Positions 1 through 8,768 of a DNA stretch of 40,744 nt are shown here, one piece after another. This DNA is from Lentihominibacter butyricus (GTDB taxonomy: Bacteria > Bacillota > Clostridia > Peptostreptococcales > Anaerovoracaceae). The translations under genes and the position numbers were made by a program. The notes under the pieces were generated by a model that saw only the letters and a program-made list of their open reading frames with translations, ran no database searches and was not told the DNA's origin. The stretch covers positions 1-40,744 of the forward strand of contig NZ_JAOQJP010000018.1 in assembly GCF_025567305.1 (NCBI RefSeq), written 5' to 3'. Numbering within the stretch: the first letter of the stretch is position 1; each line of letters begins with the position of its first letter.

Positions 1-156
1 TGTTTTGGGTTATTTAAATTCTAACACAAAAGGAAGTTCTCTTTTCTATTGATCTTTTTTTGACCTACAAATATTTTACACTAGCTATAACGGTTGTGCT
101 GCAGTGCTGTTTAAGTGTATAATAATAGTATAAATTCAAGGAGAAAGAACACAGTA

Positions 157-1617
157 ATGGAAAACAGAGTACGGCGACACTTTACATCAAAAAACAGACG
201 AAAAAACAGAAATATGTTACTGCTTGTGATATTTCTCGCGGTACTTGTGATCACATCGCTGATAGCGATCGCGGCATATGTCTCGACCAACGTTTATCAG
301 AACAAAGAGGAATTCCGGCAGTATGCGGACGAGGAACTGAAAAAAACGCAGAACTTTTCAGTCACTGATAAGACAAAGGTCGAATACGAATATGCCAGCC
401 CGATATCATATGTAGTCGAGTATGATGCGTGCGACGACCGGAACGTTGCAGCTTTTCGCGAACAGCGGATATCCGAGATAAAACAGAAGTACATAGAAAC
501 TGCCTCGGCAGTGGAAAAGGCCAGAAAAAAAGAAAAGAAGAGACTGTACAGGCCGCTGGAGCATGCGCTGATACTGAAATCCAGTGTCTATCGGTCGGTC
601 AGCGGAGCGATAAGCCTGGCGATATACGAGGACAACAGCAGCGAAGTGGAAAAGGACATGAAGAGAGCTGACTCCCGCATAAATACATATCAGTTTTCTG
701 CGAAGACGGGAAATCCACTTGAACCGATGCAGATCTTTCGTGAAAACTACAGGCAGATCTGTTCGAAGTATTTCAGTGAATATTTCAGACGCAACTATGG
801 AAAGGATGAACTGAAAAAGGGCTGGGAGCAGTATGTAACAGCTGAGGAGGGAAATTTCAGCAAATACGCGCTCACAGACGAAGGTGTGACATTTTACTTC
901 GATGAAGGCACCGTGCTGAAAAAATCAAGGGGTGTGGTGCAGGCGGGGATATCGGTTTCCGACCTGGAAGGGACGCTGAGGGAAAGCGTGCTGGAGAGAT
1001 ATATCGATCCTTCAAAGCCGATGGTGGCGGTGACATATGACGACGGGCCGGGAGGAAATGCGGAGACCAGGATCCTGGAATGCCTTAAGAAGCACGGAGC
1101 AGTGGCGACTTTCTTTTATCTGGGAAACCGTGTGTACGGCAGCCCTCAGAACGTGAAGACGGCGTATGAGATCGGATGCGAGCTGGGAAACCATACGTGG
1201 AACCATCCAGTGCTGACAAGTCTTAAGCCGGAAGAGCTTACCAGGCAGTTCAATGATACGAATGCGGTGATAAAAGACGTTGCGGGAGTGTATCCTACGC
1301 TGTTCAGACCGAGCTACGGGGAAACAAATGATGCGATAAACAAGATGTCAGATCTGCCGGTGGTAATGTGGACTGTCGATACCCTCGACTGGAAATACCG
1401 CGACGGGCAGAAGATCTTCGACGCGGTCCGCAGCGCTTCAAACCTCGACGGAAAGATAATCCTGATGCATTCGATCTACGAATCGACTGCCGATGCCACA
1501 GACAAGATCATACCGTGGCTTAAGGAAAACGGATACCAGACCGTGACAGTCAGCGAACTGATAAAGTACAAGACGGGTGCGGATCCGCAGGCAGGAAATA
1601 TATATCACACATTTTAA
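157..1617 (+). CDS. Membrane-anchored polysaccharide (peptidoglycan) deacetylase, PdaC-like
   Basis: A predicted type II membrane protein of 486 residues that should remove acetyl groups from cell-wall glycan on the outer face of the membrane. A basic N-terminus is followed by one membrane segment (about residues 19-46). A DUF4163/DUF3298-like region (about 80-280) follows, and then a C-terminal NodB domain. The NodB motifs are visible: TYDDGPGG with the Asp pair at 295-296, HTWNH with the zinc histidines at 346 and 350, FRPSYG, and LMHS near the end. This two-part plan is that of Bacillus PdaC. The frame is open from a GTG at 115, but I chose the ATG at 157 because AGGAGA at 139-144 lies 12 bases before it and the GTG has no ribosome binding site. 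It appears to be a single-gene unit. The substrate (GlcNAc or MurNAc) cannot be told from sequence. Confidence 0.9.
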   Translation: MENRVRRHFTSKNRRKNRNMLLLVIFLAVLVITSLIAIAAYVSTNVYQNKEEFRQYADEELKKTQNFSVTDKTKVEYEYASPISYVVEYDACDDRNVAAFREQRISEIKQKYIETASAVEKARKKEKKRLYRPLEHALILKSSVYRSVSGAISLAIYEDNSSEVEKDMKRADSRINTYQFSAKTGNPLEPMQIFRENYRQICSKYFSEYFRRNYGKDELKKGWEQYVTAEEGNFSKYALTDEGVTFYFDEGTVLKKSRGVVQAGISVSDLEGTLRESVLERYIDPSKPMVAVTYDDGPGGNAETRILECLKKHGAVATFFYLGNRVYGSPQNVKTAYEIGCELGNHTWNHPVLTSLKPEELTRQFNDTNAVIKDVAGVYPTLFRPSYGETNDAINKMSDLPVVMWTVDTLDWKYRDGQKIFDAVRSASNLDGKIILMHSIYESTADATDKIIPWLKENGYQTVTVSELIKYKTGADPQAGNIYHTF

Positions 1618-1698
1618 AAGGCATGATTGCTTTTAGAGGAAAAATGTGTTACATTATTACTTTAATACTGAAAATAAGAATTTGGAGTGTGTATAAAG

Positions 1699-2091
1699 AT
1701 GCTTATTACTAGACGAAGCGATTATGCGATGCGCATATGCCGTGTCCTGCATGACGGTAAAGTCCATAATGTACGTGAGATATGCCAGGCGGAGGAGATA
1801 CCGAAAGCCTTTGCATATAAGATATTGAGAGAGCTGGAAATGGCGGGACTGGTGAAGTCGGAGCGCGGCAACCAGGGCGGGTACTATCTCAACAGACCGC
1901 TGAGCGAGCTGACGCTTTACGATGTGGTGAATATCACGGAGGATGATCTTGCGATACTTCACTGCATGAAAGAGGAATGCAACAGGAACCCTGACAGCAT
2001 GCCGTGCAAGGTACATCAGGAGATCGAGAGGATACAGAATATCCTGATCGACGAGCTCAAGAAAAAGACGATAGAGGAGATACTCGACTAA
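1699..2091 (+). CDS. Rrf2/IscR-family transcriptional regulator
   Basis: A 130-residue DNA-binding protein of the Rrf2 family, which senses iron-sulfur cluster or redox status. The N-terminal winged helix begins with MLITRRSDYAMR and includes the family signature ERGNQGGYYLNRP. Three cysteines follow in HCMKEEC and MPC (about residues 92-108), the region that binds a cluster in IscR, NsrR and RsrR. The C-terminal helix is the usual dimerisation helix. The frame also allows a GTG at 1687, but the ATG at 1699 with GGAG at 1684-1687 fits the family start MLIT/MKLS better. In many clostridia an iscR-like gene sits directly before iscS-iscU; here iscS-iscU is about 23 kb away, so regulation of isc by this protein is only a guess. 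NsrR-like nitric oxide sensing is an alternative. Confidence 0.88.
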   Translation: MLITRRSDYAMRICRVLHDGKVHNVREICQAEEIPKAFAYKILRELEMAGLVKSERGNQGGYYLNRPLSELTLYDVVNITEDDLAILHCMKEECNRNPDSMPCKVHQEIERIQNILIDELKKKTIEEILD

Positions 2092-2219
2092 GCCCGGACC
2101 GTGAACTGAATGCGAACGGACCGTGAATGCAGCGCAGATATCACGGTACCGTGCATCGACGTAACGGCGATGCGACTGGCGTCATGCACCGGCAGAATGG
2201 CAGAGTAACGGATGAAAAT

Positions 2220-2285
2220 AAGACCCTTTCGGCGAGAAGGCTGAATAACGCAGCTGTTCGCACGAAAGGGTCTTTGTGTTTTTTG
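2220..2285 (+). terminator. Rho-independent terminator between convergent genes
   Basis: A perfect 12-base stem (AAGACCCTTTCG at 2220-2231 with CGAAAGGGTCTT at 2263-2274) is followed by TGTGTTTTTT. It ends the Rrf2 gene. The reverse side carries TTATTTT after the stem, so it may also serve the converging pseudouridine synthase gene. Confidence 0.8.
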
Positions 2286-2309
2286 AATTGCAAAGCTGCA
2301 CACTGTGTA

Positions 2310-3203
2310 TCAGACGAGCCTGTCGAGCACGCTCTGCATGTCATCGGGCAGCGGCGCGTTCAGTGTCAGCTGCTTTTTCGTTATAGGGTGTGTAAAGGTC
2401 AGTGTCGCGGCGTGAAGCGCCTGTCTTTCGATCAGGTTCACGTTGTCTCCTCCGTAAAGCCAGTCGCCGAGCACGGGGTGACCGATGTGCGACATATGTA
2501 CGCGTATCTGGTGTGTTCGCCCGGTTTCAAGGATCAGCTCCACGAGTGTGTAGCCCATGCGAGGGAAACGCTGCAGCACTGTGTAGTGGGTGACCGACGG
2601 CGAGCCGCCTTCCATCACTCCGCGCCTGACGTTTTCCGGATCGGGTCTGCCGATCGGCAGGTCGATAGTGCCTGAATCCGATTCGACGATGTCTTTGACG
2701 ATCGCTACGTAGCGCTTTCTGACGAGATTGGCCTTCATCTGATGCGTGTAGTCGTTCTGGCAGTATGCGTTTTTCGCGATGACCAGGAGTCCCGATGTAT
2801 CCATGTCCAGTCTGTTCACGAATCTTATCTTGAAGGACTGGCCTGTCTGCTCCATGTAGTACATGAGCGCATTCGCGACTGTGCCCGAAGGGTGGCCCTT
2901 GGTCGGATGGACGATGAGCCCCGGCTGCTTGTTTATTATCAGCAGGTCATCATCCTCGAATACTGGATAGAGAGGTATGTTCTGCGGCTCGAAGTTGCTC
3001 CTTTCATCGGGGAGCGTGATCTTTATCACATCTCCCGCTGCAGGCCTGATCCAGCCCGGCGTCTGGACGCCGTTGAGCATCACGAGCTTTTCGCGTTTTA
3101 TTTTATTTCTCAGCCTGGAGGAAAAATCGAAATGCTCGCGCATTATATCTTTCAGTTCCAGGCCTTCATCTTCTGAAGTAACTGTATGGATAAAATCTGT
3201 CAT
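2310..3203 (-). CDS. RluA-family rRNA pseudouridine synthase
   Basis: A 297-residue cytoplasmic enzyme that isomerises uridine to pseudouridine in large-subunit rRNA. An S4-like RNA-binding domain occupies about residues 15-75. The catalytic domain carries NRLDMDTSGLLV, in which the first Asp (near residue 140) is the family nucleophile, and the motif TGRTHQIRVHMSHIGHP. The usual HRLD reads NRLD here, a variant that does occur in Firmicutes RluD-like paralogues. Length is normal for the RluA/RluC/RluD group, and which uridines it modifies cannot be read from the sequence. The start has only a weak AAAGG upstream. It lies downstream of nadK on the same strand, 156 bases away, and probably shares its transcript. 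Confidence 0.9.
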   Translation of the reverse strand: MTDFIHTVTSEDEGLELKDIMREHFDFSSRLRNKIKREKLVMLNGVQTPGWIRPAAGDVIKITLPDERSNFEPQNIPLYPVFEDDDLLIINKQPGLIVHPTKGHPSGTVANALMYYMEQTGQSFKIRFVNRLDMDTSGLLVIAKNAYCQNDYTHQMKANLVRKRYVAIVKDIVESDSGTIDLPIGRPDPENVRRGVMEGGSPSVTHYTVLQRFPRMGYTLVELILETGRTHQIRVHMSHIGHPVLGDWLYGGDNVNLIERQALHAATLTFTHPITKKQLTLNAPLPDDMQSVLDRLV

Positions 3204-3359
3204 TCTCTTTGTATGCCTTTCAATTTTGTAAGTCTTTCATGCAGCCGCAGCGGGTTCTACAGCTGATAGATGACCGTGGTGACCGGTGCGGATGATGGCC
3301 TGTGCAGCAGGTCCGGGGTGATCGATGGACGGTAGCGCGGCTGTTCTGGCTTTCTGCAG

Positions 3360-4166
3360 CTACAGGAACTTGCTCTTGACCTTGTCCCAGAAATCGTAGT
3401 TCTTGAACCGCATCAGCTGTACCGATGTTTCCGATATCATCACCTGTATGTCGCGTATGTCGGAGTAGCTTGTCTGGAAACCGTCGTTCGTGATGAATAT
3501 CCTGCTGTCGCTGCTTTCGGGAACGACTCCCAGTGACAGCTCGGCAGGGAGAAGGATGCTCGATGTGAACGAACGGTATGCCGTAGTGTTCATCGGTGCT
3601 ATAGGTGTGACCTGAAGCAGTTTGAGCCGCGGATCTACGATGGATCCTCCGAGCGAGTAGTTGTATGCTGTGCTCCCGGCCGACGTTGCGATCAGTATGC
3701 CGTCTCCGCTGAAGCGCTCGATAGGCTTGCCGCCGATGGAAATATCGAGATGCACGGAGTACGACTGTCTGCCCCTTATAACGATCTCGTTGAGGCCGAT
3801 ATGCGTGTGCTCCGAGCCGTCATTTTTTGTGACTACGGCCTTTACGGTGCTCAGCTCCTGTATGGAGTACTGCCTGTCTTCGTAGTCTGAAATGAACCGG
3901 TCGATGCTGTCGAGCGATATTTCCTGGAAAAATCCGAGGTGCCCGGTATTTATACCTATGATGGGGCACTCAGGGAAGCTGCAGGAGTGCACCGCTTTGA
4001 GCAGTGCGCCGTCGCCGCCTATGCAGATTATCAGTTCTGTTTTGTCGCCTGAATACTCTTCCGTCACCGTATATCCTCTGTCAACGAGTTTTTTTGTGAG
4101 GATCGTCTGTGTTTCCAGTGACAAATCTGTCCCGTTTGTAAAAATGTTGATGTGTTTTTTCTTCAT
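3360..4166 (-). CDS. nadK: NAD kinase
   Basis: A cytoplasmic ATP- or polyphosphate-dependent kinase that makes NADP from NAD, 268 residues. Family motifs are clear: CIGGDGALLKAV (GGDG phosphate-binding site), NTGHLGFF, GDGILIATSAGSTAYNYSLGG (the nucleotide-binding segment), and VTPIAPM. The frame extends upstream to an ATG at 4187, but GGAAGGA eight bases before the ATG at 4166 and the family start MKKK both favour 4166. It is followed by the pseudouridine synthase gene. In many Firmicutes nadK and an rluD-like gene are neighbours, so this pair is a conserved arrangement. Confidence 0.93.
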   Translation of the reverse strand: MKKKHINIFTNGTDLSLETQTILTKKLVDRGYTVTEEYSGDKTELIICIGGDGALLKAVHSCSFPECPIIGINTGHLGFFQEISLDSIDRFISDYEDRQYSIQELSTVKAVVTKNDGSEHTHIGLNEIVIRGRQSYSVHLDISIGGKPIERFSGDGILIATSAGSTAYNYSLGGSIVDPRLKLLQVTPIAPMNTTAYRSFTSSILLPAELSLGVVPESSDSRIFITNDGFQTSYSDIRDIQVMISETSVQLMRFKNYDFWDKVKSKFL

Positions 4167-4243
4167 AAAGCTGATCCTTCCCGGCATTTTATCTTAAGTC
4201 CATGTTAGTACGATCCGGGATCCTTCAATGGACCCAATAAGTT

Positions 4244-6046
4244 CTATATCAGTTTTTCGAATTCGTCCAGCAGGCTTTCAAAGGTCTGCATAGCTTTTCT
4301 TACAGGCTCAGGACTGCTCATATCGACGCCTGCGATCTTTAAAAGCTCGATAGGGTAGTCTGACTCGCCTGTCTTCAGAAATTCGATGTATGCGTCTCTC
4401 GCAGGCTCTCCTTCGGTCAGGATCCTGTTAGAGATAGCCGTCGCTGCGGAATATCCGGTAGCGTATTTATAAACGTAGAATGCATTGTAAAAGTGCGGTA
4501 TGCGGGCCCATTCATATTTTATGGTGTCGTCTTTTTCTACTGCATCGCCGTAGTACCTGGCATTGAGCGCTTCATACTGTTCGCACATGCCTTCTGCCGT
4601 CAGCACCTGTCCATCTTCGATCGCCTTGTGAGTCATATCCTCGAATTCTGCGAACATCGTCTGTCTGAACAGCGTGGTCCTGAATTCCTCGAGATAGAGA
4701 TTGAGCAGATATTTTCGCATCTCTGTGTCGGTCTCATTGTTGAGCAGATGCTTCATCAGCAGCGATTCGTTGACCGTCGACGCCACTTCTGCGGTGAATA
4801 TGGAGTGGCTTCCGTAGATGTACGGCTGGTTGTCTCTGGTGTAGCGCGAATGCATCGAGTGACCCATTTCGTGGATTATCGTGAATACATCCTTGAGCGT
4901 GTCAGTATAGTTCAGGAGGATGTAAGGGTAGCTGTCATAGCTGCCGAAGCTGTATGCTCCGCTCGTCTTTCCTCTGTTTTCGTACACGTCTATCCAGCCC
5001 TGCGAGATACCTTCGTTCATCTTGGAAATGTACTCGCTGCCGAGAGGGGCGAGGGCTGTTCGCATCATGTCGAGTGCTTTTTCATAAGGAATGTCGTTTT
5101 TAGGGAGCTCGATGAGCGGCACGTACATGTCGTACATGTACATTTTGTCAAGACCGAGCATTTTCTTGCGGAGTGCCACGTATCTGTGGAGCACAGGCAG
5201 GTATTCGTTGACTACTGCAACGAGGTTGTCGTATACTTCGCCGGGTATATTGTCTCCGGAAAGTGCAGCAGCTCTGGCTGACTCGTATTTTCTGATCCTG
5301 GAGCCGACCACATCGGTCTTGGTGTTGTAGTTATAGCATGATGCGATAGTGTTTATGAGTTCTTTATAAGAGTCGTACATAGCGTTGTATGCCGCTTTTC
5401 TCACATCTCTGTCATGGCTTTCCATGAGTTTGATGTAGCTGCCGTGAGTGACTTCGACAGGCTGGCCGTCTTCGCCGGTCACTGTGCCGAATTTGATGTC
5501 GGCATTGTTGAGCATGGTGAATATGTCGTTTGTCGCACCTGTGACTTCGCTCATCTGTGCGAGGATGTTTTCCTCTGCTTCGGAAAGCACGTGCGCTTTC
5601 TGACGGAGCGTGTCTCTGATGGCGAATTCGTATTCTTTTAATCCCGGTTCCTGGTCTATATAGCCGAGGATAGTTTCTTCAGGTGAAGCGAGCAGTTCCG
5701 GTGTGAAAAATGCCATCGCTGCGGAAACTTTTGCGATAACGGCGCCGCATCGGCTGGTCATAGCCTGGTATTTGCTGTCTGCGTTGTTTTCATCGCGGCG
5801 CATGCGCGCGTATACGAATATCCTTTCGAGATCCATCCATATAGCATCGCGGTCCTTGTGTGCTTTCAGGAGACCTGCAGCGCTTTCCGCAAGCTTTCCG
5901 CTGTAAGTCCTGTTGTATTCTTCGGCACGTTCCGCGATCCTGTCGAGATCGCCGTCGACAGCAGAGTCATCTGAGATCATCGCTTCGATGTTCCACTTGT
6001 ACTTTTTATCTATCTGATCTCTGGTCTTCAGTTCATTCGAATTCAT
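4244..6046 (-). CDS. pepF: Oligoendopeptidase F (M3 family)
   Basis: A 600-residue cytoplasmic zinc metallopeptidase that degrades oligopeptides of roughly 7-17 residues, including imported peptides. The zinc motif HEMGHSMHSRY lies near residue 390, with the third ligand expected in the following helix around FTAEVASTVNE. The N-terminal domain is the PepF/M3B prefix domain. Length matches the family. GGAGG lies seven bases before the ATG. It is transcribed alone, with a 310-base upstream region that contains a duplicated element with TATAAT-like boxes facing this gene. Downstream, nadK starts 78 bases after the stop, so the three minus-strand genes may be co-transcribed. Confidence 0.95.
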   Translation of the reverse strand: MNSNELKTRDQIDKKYKWNIEAMISDDSAVDGDLDRIAERAEEYNRTYSGKLAESAAGLLKAHKDRDAIWMDLERIFVYARMRRDENNADSKYQAMTSRCGAVIAKVSAAMAFFTPELLASPEETILGYIDQEPGLKEYEFAIRDTLRQKAHVLSEAEENILAQMSEVTGATNDIFTMLNNADIKFGTVTGEDGQPVEVTHGSYIKLMESHDRDVRKAAYNAMYDSYKELINTIASCYNYNTKTDVVGSRIRKYESARAAALSGDNIPGEVYDNLVAVVNEYLPVLHRYVALRKKMLGLDKMYMYDMYVPLIELPKNDIPYEKALDMMRTALAPLGSEYISKMNEGISQGWIDVYENRGKTSGAYSFGSYDSYPYILLNYTDTLKDVFTIIHEMGHSMHSRYTRDNQPYIYGSHSIFTAEVASTVNESLLMKHLLNNETDTEMRKYLLNLYLEEFRTTLFRQTMFAEFEDMTHKAIEDGQVLTAEGMCEQYEALNARYYGDAVEKDDTIKYEWARIPHFYNAFYVYKYATGYSAATAISNRILTEGEPARDAYIEFLKTGESDYPIELLKIAGVDMSSPEPVRKAMQTFESLLDEFEKLI

Positions 6047-6356
6047 TTTTTTACCTCCGTTGCAATTTACTTTGTAAAAGTAATATTATATAATAAGCTG
6101 ATATGGACATCAGCATGTCCCGGCATGTTCCAATAAATTTGATTTTACGGCAAAGCCGATATGAAGCAATGGAATTATTATAGCAGACAAGCTTGTCGCA
6201 GTCTGCTTCAATAGTTTCCACCTTGCGGCGAAGCCGATATAAATCAATGAAACTATTATAACATGCAAACTCAGCATTATCGACATTTAATAAATGTTTA
6301 GATACATATATTATCGCAATAGATAGTATGCAGTAAACGAGAGGAGATATACTTCA
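6047..6356. other. Divergent intergenic region pepF / murI
   Basis: No gene is seen here. The region holds two similar copies of a ~45-base element (6148-6190 and 6226-6269), each with a CGGC-AAA/GAA-GCCG mini hairpin and a TATAAT-like box on the minus strand. It also holds a 26-base inverted repeat (6182-6207) with the perfect palindrome GACAAGCTTGTC (6186-6197) inside. CATTTA-A-TAAATG (6284-6296) is a perfect odd palindrome upstream of murI, within a possible TCGACA-N17-TACATA promoter (6280-6308). AGGAGA precedes the murI ATG. Confidence 0.6.
6148..6269. repeat. Two direct copies of a ~45-base element
   Basis: Copy A (6148-6190) and copy B (6226-6269) share CGG C(A/G)AAGCCGATAT, then AA.CAATG.AA, then TATTATA. 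About four fifths of positions agree by eye. The conserved blocks read on the minus strand as TATAAT, a short spacer, then a CGGC/GCCG hairpin, which would fit tandem promoter-leader units for pepF. The function is inferred only. Confidence 0.55.
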
Positions 6357-7190
6357 ATGGATAACAGACCCATAGGTTTTTTTGATTCGGGGCTCGGAGG
6401 ACTGACATGCATACCGCACCTCATGAAAAAGCTGCCTGATGAAAAAATGATTTACTTCGGGGATACTGCAAGGACTCCATACGGATCGAAAGCGATCTCG
6501 ACTATAAAGAATTTCTCTATGGAAATCGCAGATTTCCTCGTAAAAAGCAATGTGAAGATGATAGTCATCGCCTGCAACACGGTAAGCTCCACATGTCTTG
6601 AGGATCTGAGACGAAAATTTCCTCAGATCCCGATACTCGGCATAATCGACCCTGCTGCGAAGAGCATCGCAGAACACGGCAATGCGGACAGCCGGGTGGG
6701 CATAATAGGAACGAAGGTCACGATCGCCAGCAGAGCCTACGAGGAGTGTATCAGCAGATATAACGACAGCATAAATATTTTCGAGACATCGTGCCCGGCA
6801 TTCGTGCCTCTGATAGAAGAAGGGATAATCGAAAACGACATCATGGATCTGACCATAAAATATTACATGGATGATTTCGTGTACGGCAACAGACTCGACA
6901 CGGTGGTACTGGGATGCACGCACTATCCTCTGATCAGCAGGAACATAGAACGGATATATCCGCAGCTGGATATAATAAATCCTTCCAGTATAATCGTCGA
7001 TACAATAGCAAAAATACTTGGAGAGAGAGACATGCTTGCGAAGGATTCATCCTTTGAAAATGTGTTCTACGCCAGCGACCTTTCGGAAAACTTCATCAAC
7101 ATGATCGACCATATTTTCGAGGGGGAAAGCGAAGGCAGGAAGGTGAAATTCCTTAATTTTGATTTGGAAAACGGAGAGCGATTTATATGA
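6357..7190 (+). CDS. murI: Glutamate racemase
   Basis: A 277-residue cytoplasmic enzyme that interconverts L- and D-glutamate and supplies D-Glu for peptidoglycan. FFDSGLGGLT at the N-terminus, the first catalytic Cys in IACNTVSSTC and the second in LGCTHYPLI are all present. YFGDTARTPYGSK is another family signature. Length is typical. AGGAGA lies nine bases before the ATG. The stop overlaps the next gene by four bases (ATGA), so translation of the following acidic protein is likely coupled. Confidence 0.95.
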   Translation: MDNRPIGFFDSGLGGLTCIPHLMKKLPDEKMIYFGDTARTPYGSKAISTIKNFSMEIADFLVKSNVKMIVIACNTVSSTCLEDLRRKFPQIPILGIIDPAAKSIAEHGNADSRVGIIGTKVTIASRAYEECISRYNDSINIFETSCPAFVPLIEEGIIENDIMDLTIKYYMDDFVYGNRLDTVVLGCTHYPLISRNIERIYPQLDIINPSSIIVDTIAKILGERDMLAKDSSFENVFYASDLSENFINMIDHIFEGESEGRKVKFLNFDLENGERFI

Positions 7191-7786
7191 ATTACGAAGA
7201 ACTTATAGAATACCTCGATCTCGAGGACGGGAGCGAACTTGAATACTTTGAAGCGATGGCAGACATGATCGAGAGCGAGGAATACATCGAGATGGAAGCT
7301 ATGTACAGGCTTTTTGAGGAAGCTGACAAGACTATGATAGAAGAGCTCCTCAACGATTATTTTGAGGATATACTTGACGGACTTCCGGACAATTCAGGAG
7401 AGATCTTTTCACTGCTGCATCAGATAAAGCTCAGCCTCACGGGACTCATAGCAGGAGCCGAGGATGACAGCGACCTGCGAAGATTTACAGATGAATTCCA
7501 CAAGTTCAGGAACTGGTACTCCCAGGACTCCGAAGTCGAGCTGACCCCTGACGGCGGAGGCGCGCCTCTTTACCACAGCGTCAGAGATGCGATCACAGCG
7601 TCGCGCGTGGAAAAACTGGGCGGCGAAAAGTACAGCTATGATTTTGAAAATGCGCTGGATTATGAGCTCGACAGCTATACGGTGCCGTTTTCGGATCTCG
7701 CACAGGCAGAGGATGAAAACGACGGGACCATCGTGTTTTCACCGGAGGACGGCGAGCCCGGCGACTATTCGGACGACTACATGTAG
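7187..7786 (+). CDS. Very acidic protein of unknown function
   Basis: A 199-residue protein that I do not recognise. It is strikingly acidic throughout, with Glu/Asp runs in the first 70 residues (predicted helical) and a disordered Asp/Glu/Gly-rich C-terminus. There is no signal peptide, membrane segment or cysteine. It starts inside the stop of murI (ATGA overlap) and is followed 12 bases later by the MBL-fold hydrolase gene, so the three genes form one operon. Codon use and coding strand agree with its neighbours, which supports a real gene. A role as a soluble partner or a DNA/RNA mimic is possible but not shown by any motif. Confidence 0.75.
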   Translation: MNYEELIEYLDLEDGSELEYFEAMADMIESEEYIEMEAMYRLFEEADKTMIEELLNDYFEDILDGLPDNSGEIFSLLHQIKLSLTGLIAGAEDDSDLRRFTDEFHKFRNWYSQDSEVELTPDGGGAPLYHSVRDAITASRVEKLGGEKYSYDFENALDYELDSYTVPFSDLAQAEDENDGTIVFSPEDGEPGDYSDDYM

Positions 7787-7798
7787 GGAGCTTCTATC

Positions 7799-8758
7799 AT
7801 GACAGACAAAGCAAGAGATCAGAAGAACATCATAATAGACGACAAGATATTCAATGTGTTCGGGGATGATTTCGACAGATTCGATTTTCCTGCGGACATA
7901 CAGCGCGTGACGGCGGGCAACGGCGGCGAGGCGCTGCTGATAAACGGCAGTGAAAAGACCGCGCTTCTCGACTGCGGCATGGCGTACTGCGGCAGCAGGA
8001 TGGTCGAAAACCTGAAAAGCGCGCTTCAGAACCGCGGGCGCAGTACGCTGGACATCGTGTTCCTCAGCCATTCGCACTACGATCACATTGGTGCGCTTCC
8101 TTATGTAAAGGCCGCGTTTCCGGATGCCGTGGTGTATGCGAGCAGGCACTGCAGCGAGATCCTCAAAAGACCGAATGCGAGAAAGCTCATGAAAGAACTT
8201 GGGACGACGGCGCGGGATCTTTACGATCCGGGCAATACCGAAGAGATAATCGTCGACGGACTTGCGGCAGACAGAGTTCTGGCCGACGGAGATACGGTAT
8301 CGCTGGGGAAAGAGACAGTGGCAGCGATAGAGACGAAAGGGCACACCGACTGCTCCATGAGCTACTACCTCGAGCCGTACCGGATCCTTTTCACGAGCGA
8401 AAGCACCGGGCTGATGGAGACCTCGGAATACGTACATACACCGATACTTAAAAGCTACGATGACGCGATCGTTTCAATGAAAAAATGCAGGGCATGCGGC
8501 GCGGAATACCTGTGCCTGCCTCATTTCGGCATGCTTCCGAAGGACTTCAACGAGACGTACTGGAAGATGTTCGAGGAGGCGTGCCATGAAAAGCTCGCAT
8601 TCGTGCGCCGTATGGAAAACGGCGGGCTGAGCGAGGACGAGATGGTCGACGAGTATATGAAGAAATACTGGAATCCCGCAAAGGAGCAGGAGCAGCCCAT
8701 CGAAGCTTATCTGATCAACGCGAGGGCGGTCGTCAAAGCGATAAGACGGGCGCTGTGA
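7799..8758 (+). CDS. MBL-fold metallo-hydrolase
   Basis: A 319-residue cytoplasmic protein of the metallo-beta-lactamase superfamily. The metal motif HSHYDHIGALPYV (near residue 98) gives HxHxDH. A further His in KGHTDCSMSYYL and the terminal CLPHFG are the expected additional ligands. The C-terminal 60 residues are helical and may cap the site. The substrate is unknown; ribonuclease, glyoxalase and lactonase activities cannot be told apart here. GGGAG lies eight bases before the ATG. It is the last gene of the murI operon and ends 10 bases from the stop of the converging acetyltransferase gene, with no visible terminator between. Confidence 0.85.
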   Translation: MTDKARDQKNIIIDDKIFNVFGDDFDRFDFPADIQRVTAGNGGEALLINGSEKTALLDCGMAYCGSRMVENLKSALQNRGRSTLDIVFLSHSHYDHIGALPYVKAAFPDAVVYASRHCSEILKRPNARKLMKELGTTARDLYDPGNTEEIIVDGLAADRVLADGDTVSLGKETVAAIETKGHTDCSMSYYLEPYRILFTSESTGLMETSEYVHTPILKSYDDAIVSMKKCRACGAEYLCLPHFGMLPKDFNETYWKMFEEACHEKLAFVRRMENGGLSEDEMVDEYMKKYWNPAKEQEQPIEAYLINARAVVKAIRRAL

Positions 8759-8768
8759 TCCTGCGTGT

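Noticed and set aside
2127..2675. Plus-strand open frame of 182 codons
   Set aside because: It is antisense to the pseudouridine synthase gene and has the composition of a shadow frame (many His, Cys, Arg); it also spans a terminator.
4493..5281. Plus-strand open frame of 262 codons
   Set aside because: Antisense to pepF, with no signal, domain or ribosome binding site; the pepF frame is fully conserved in motif content.
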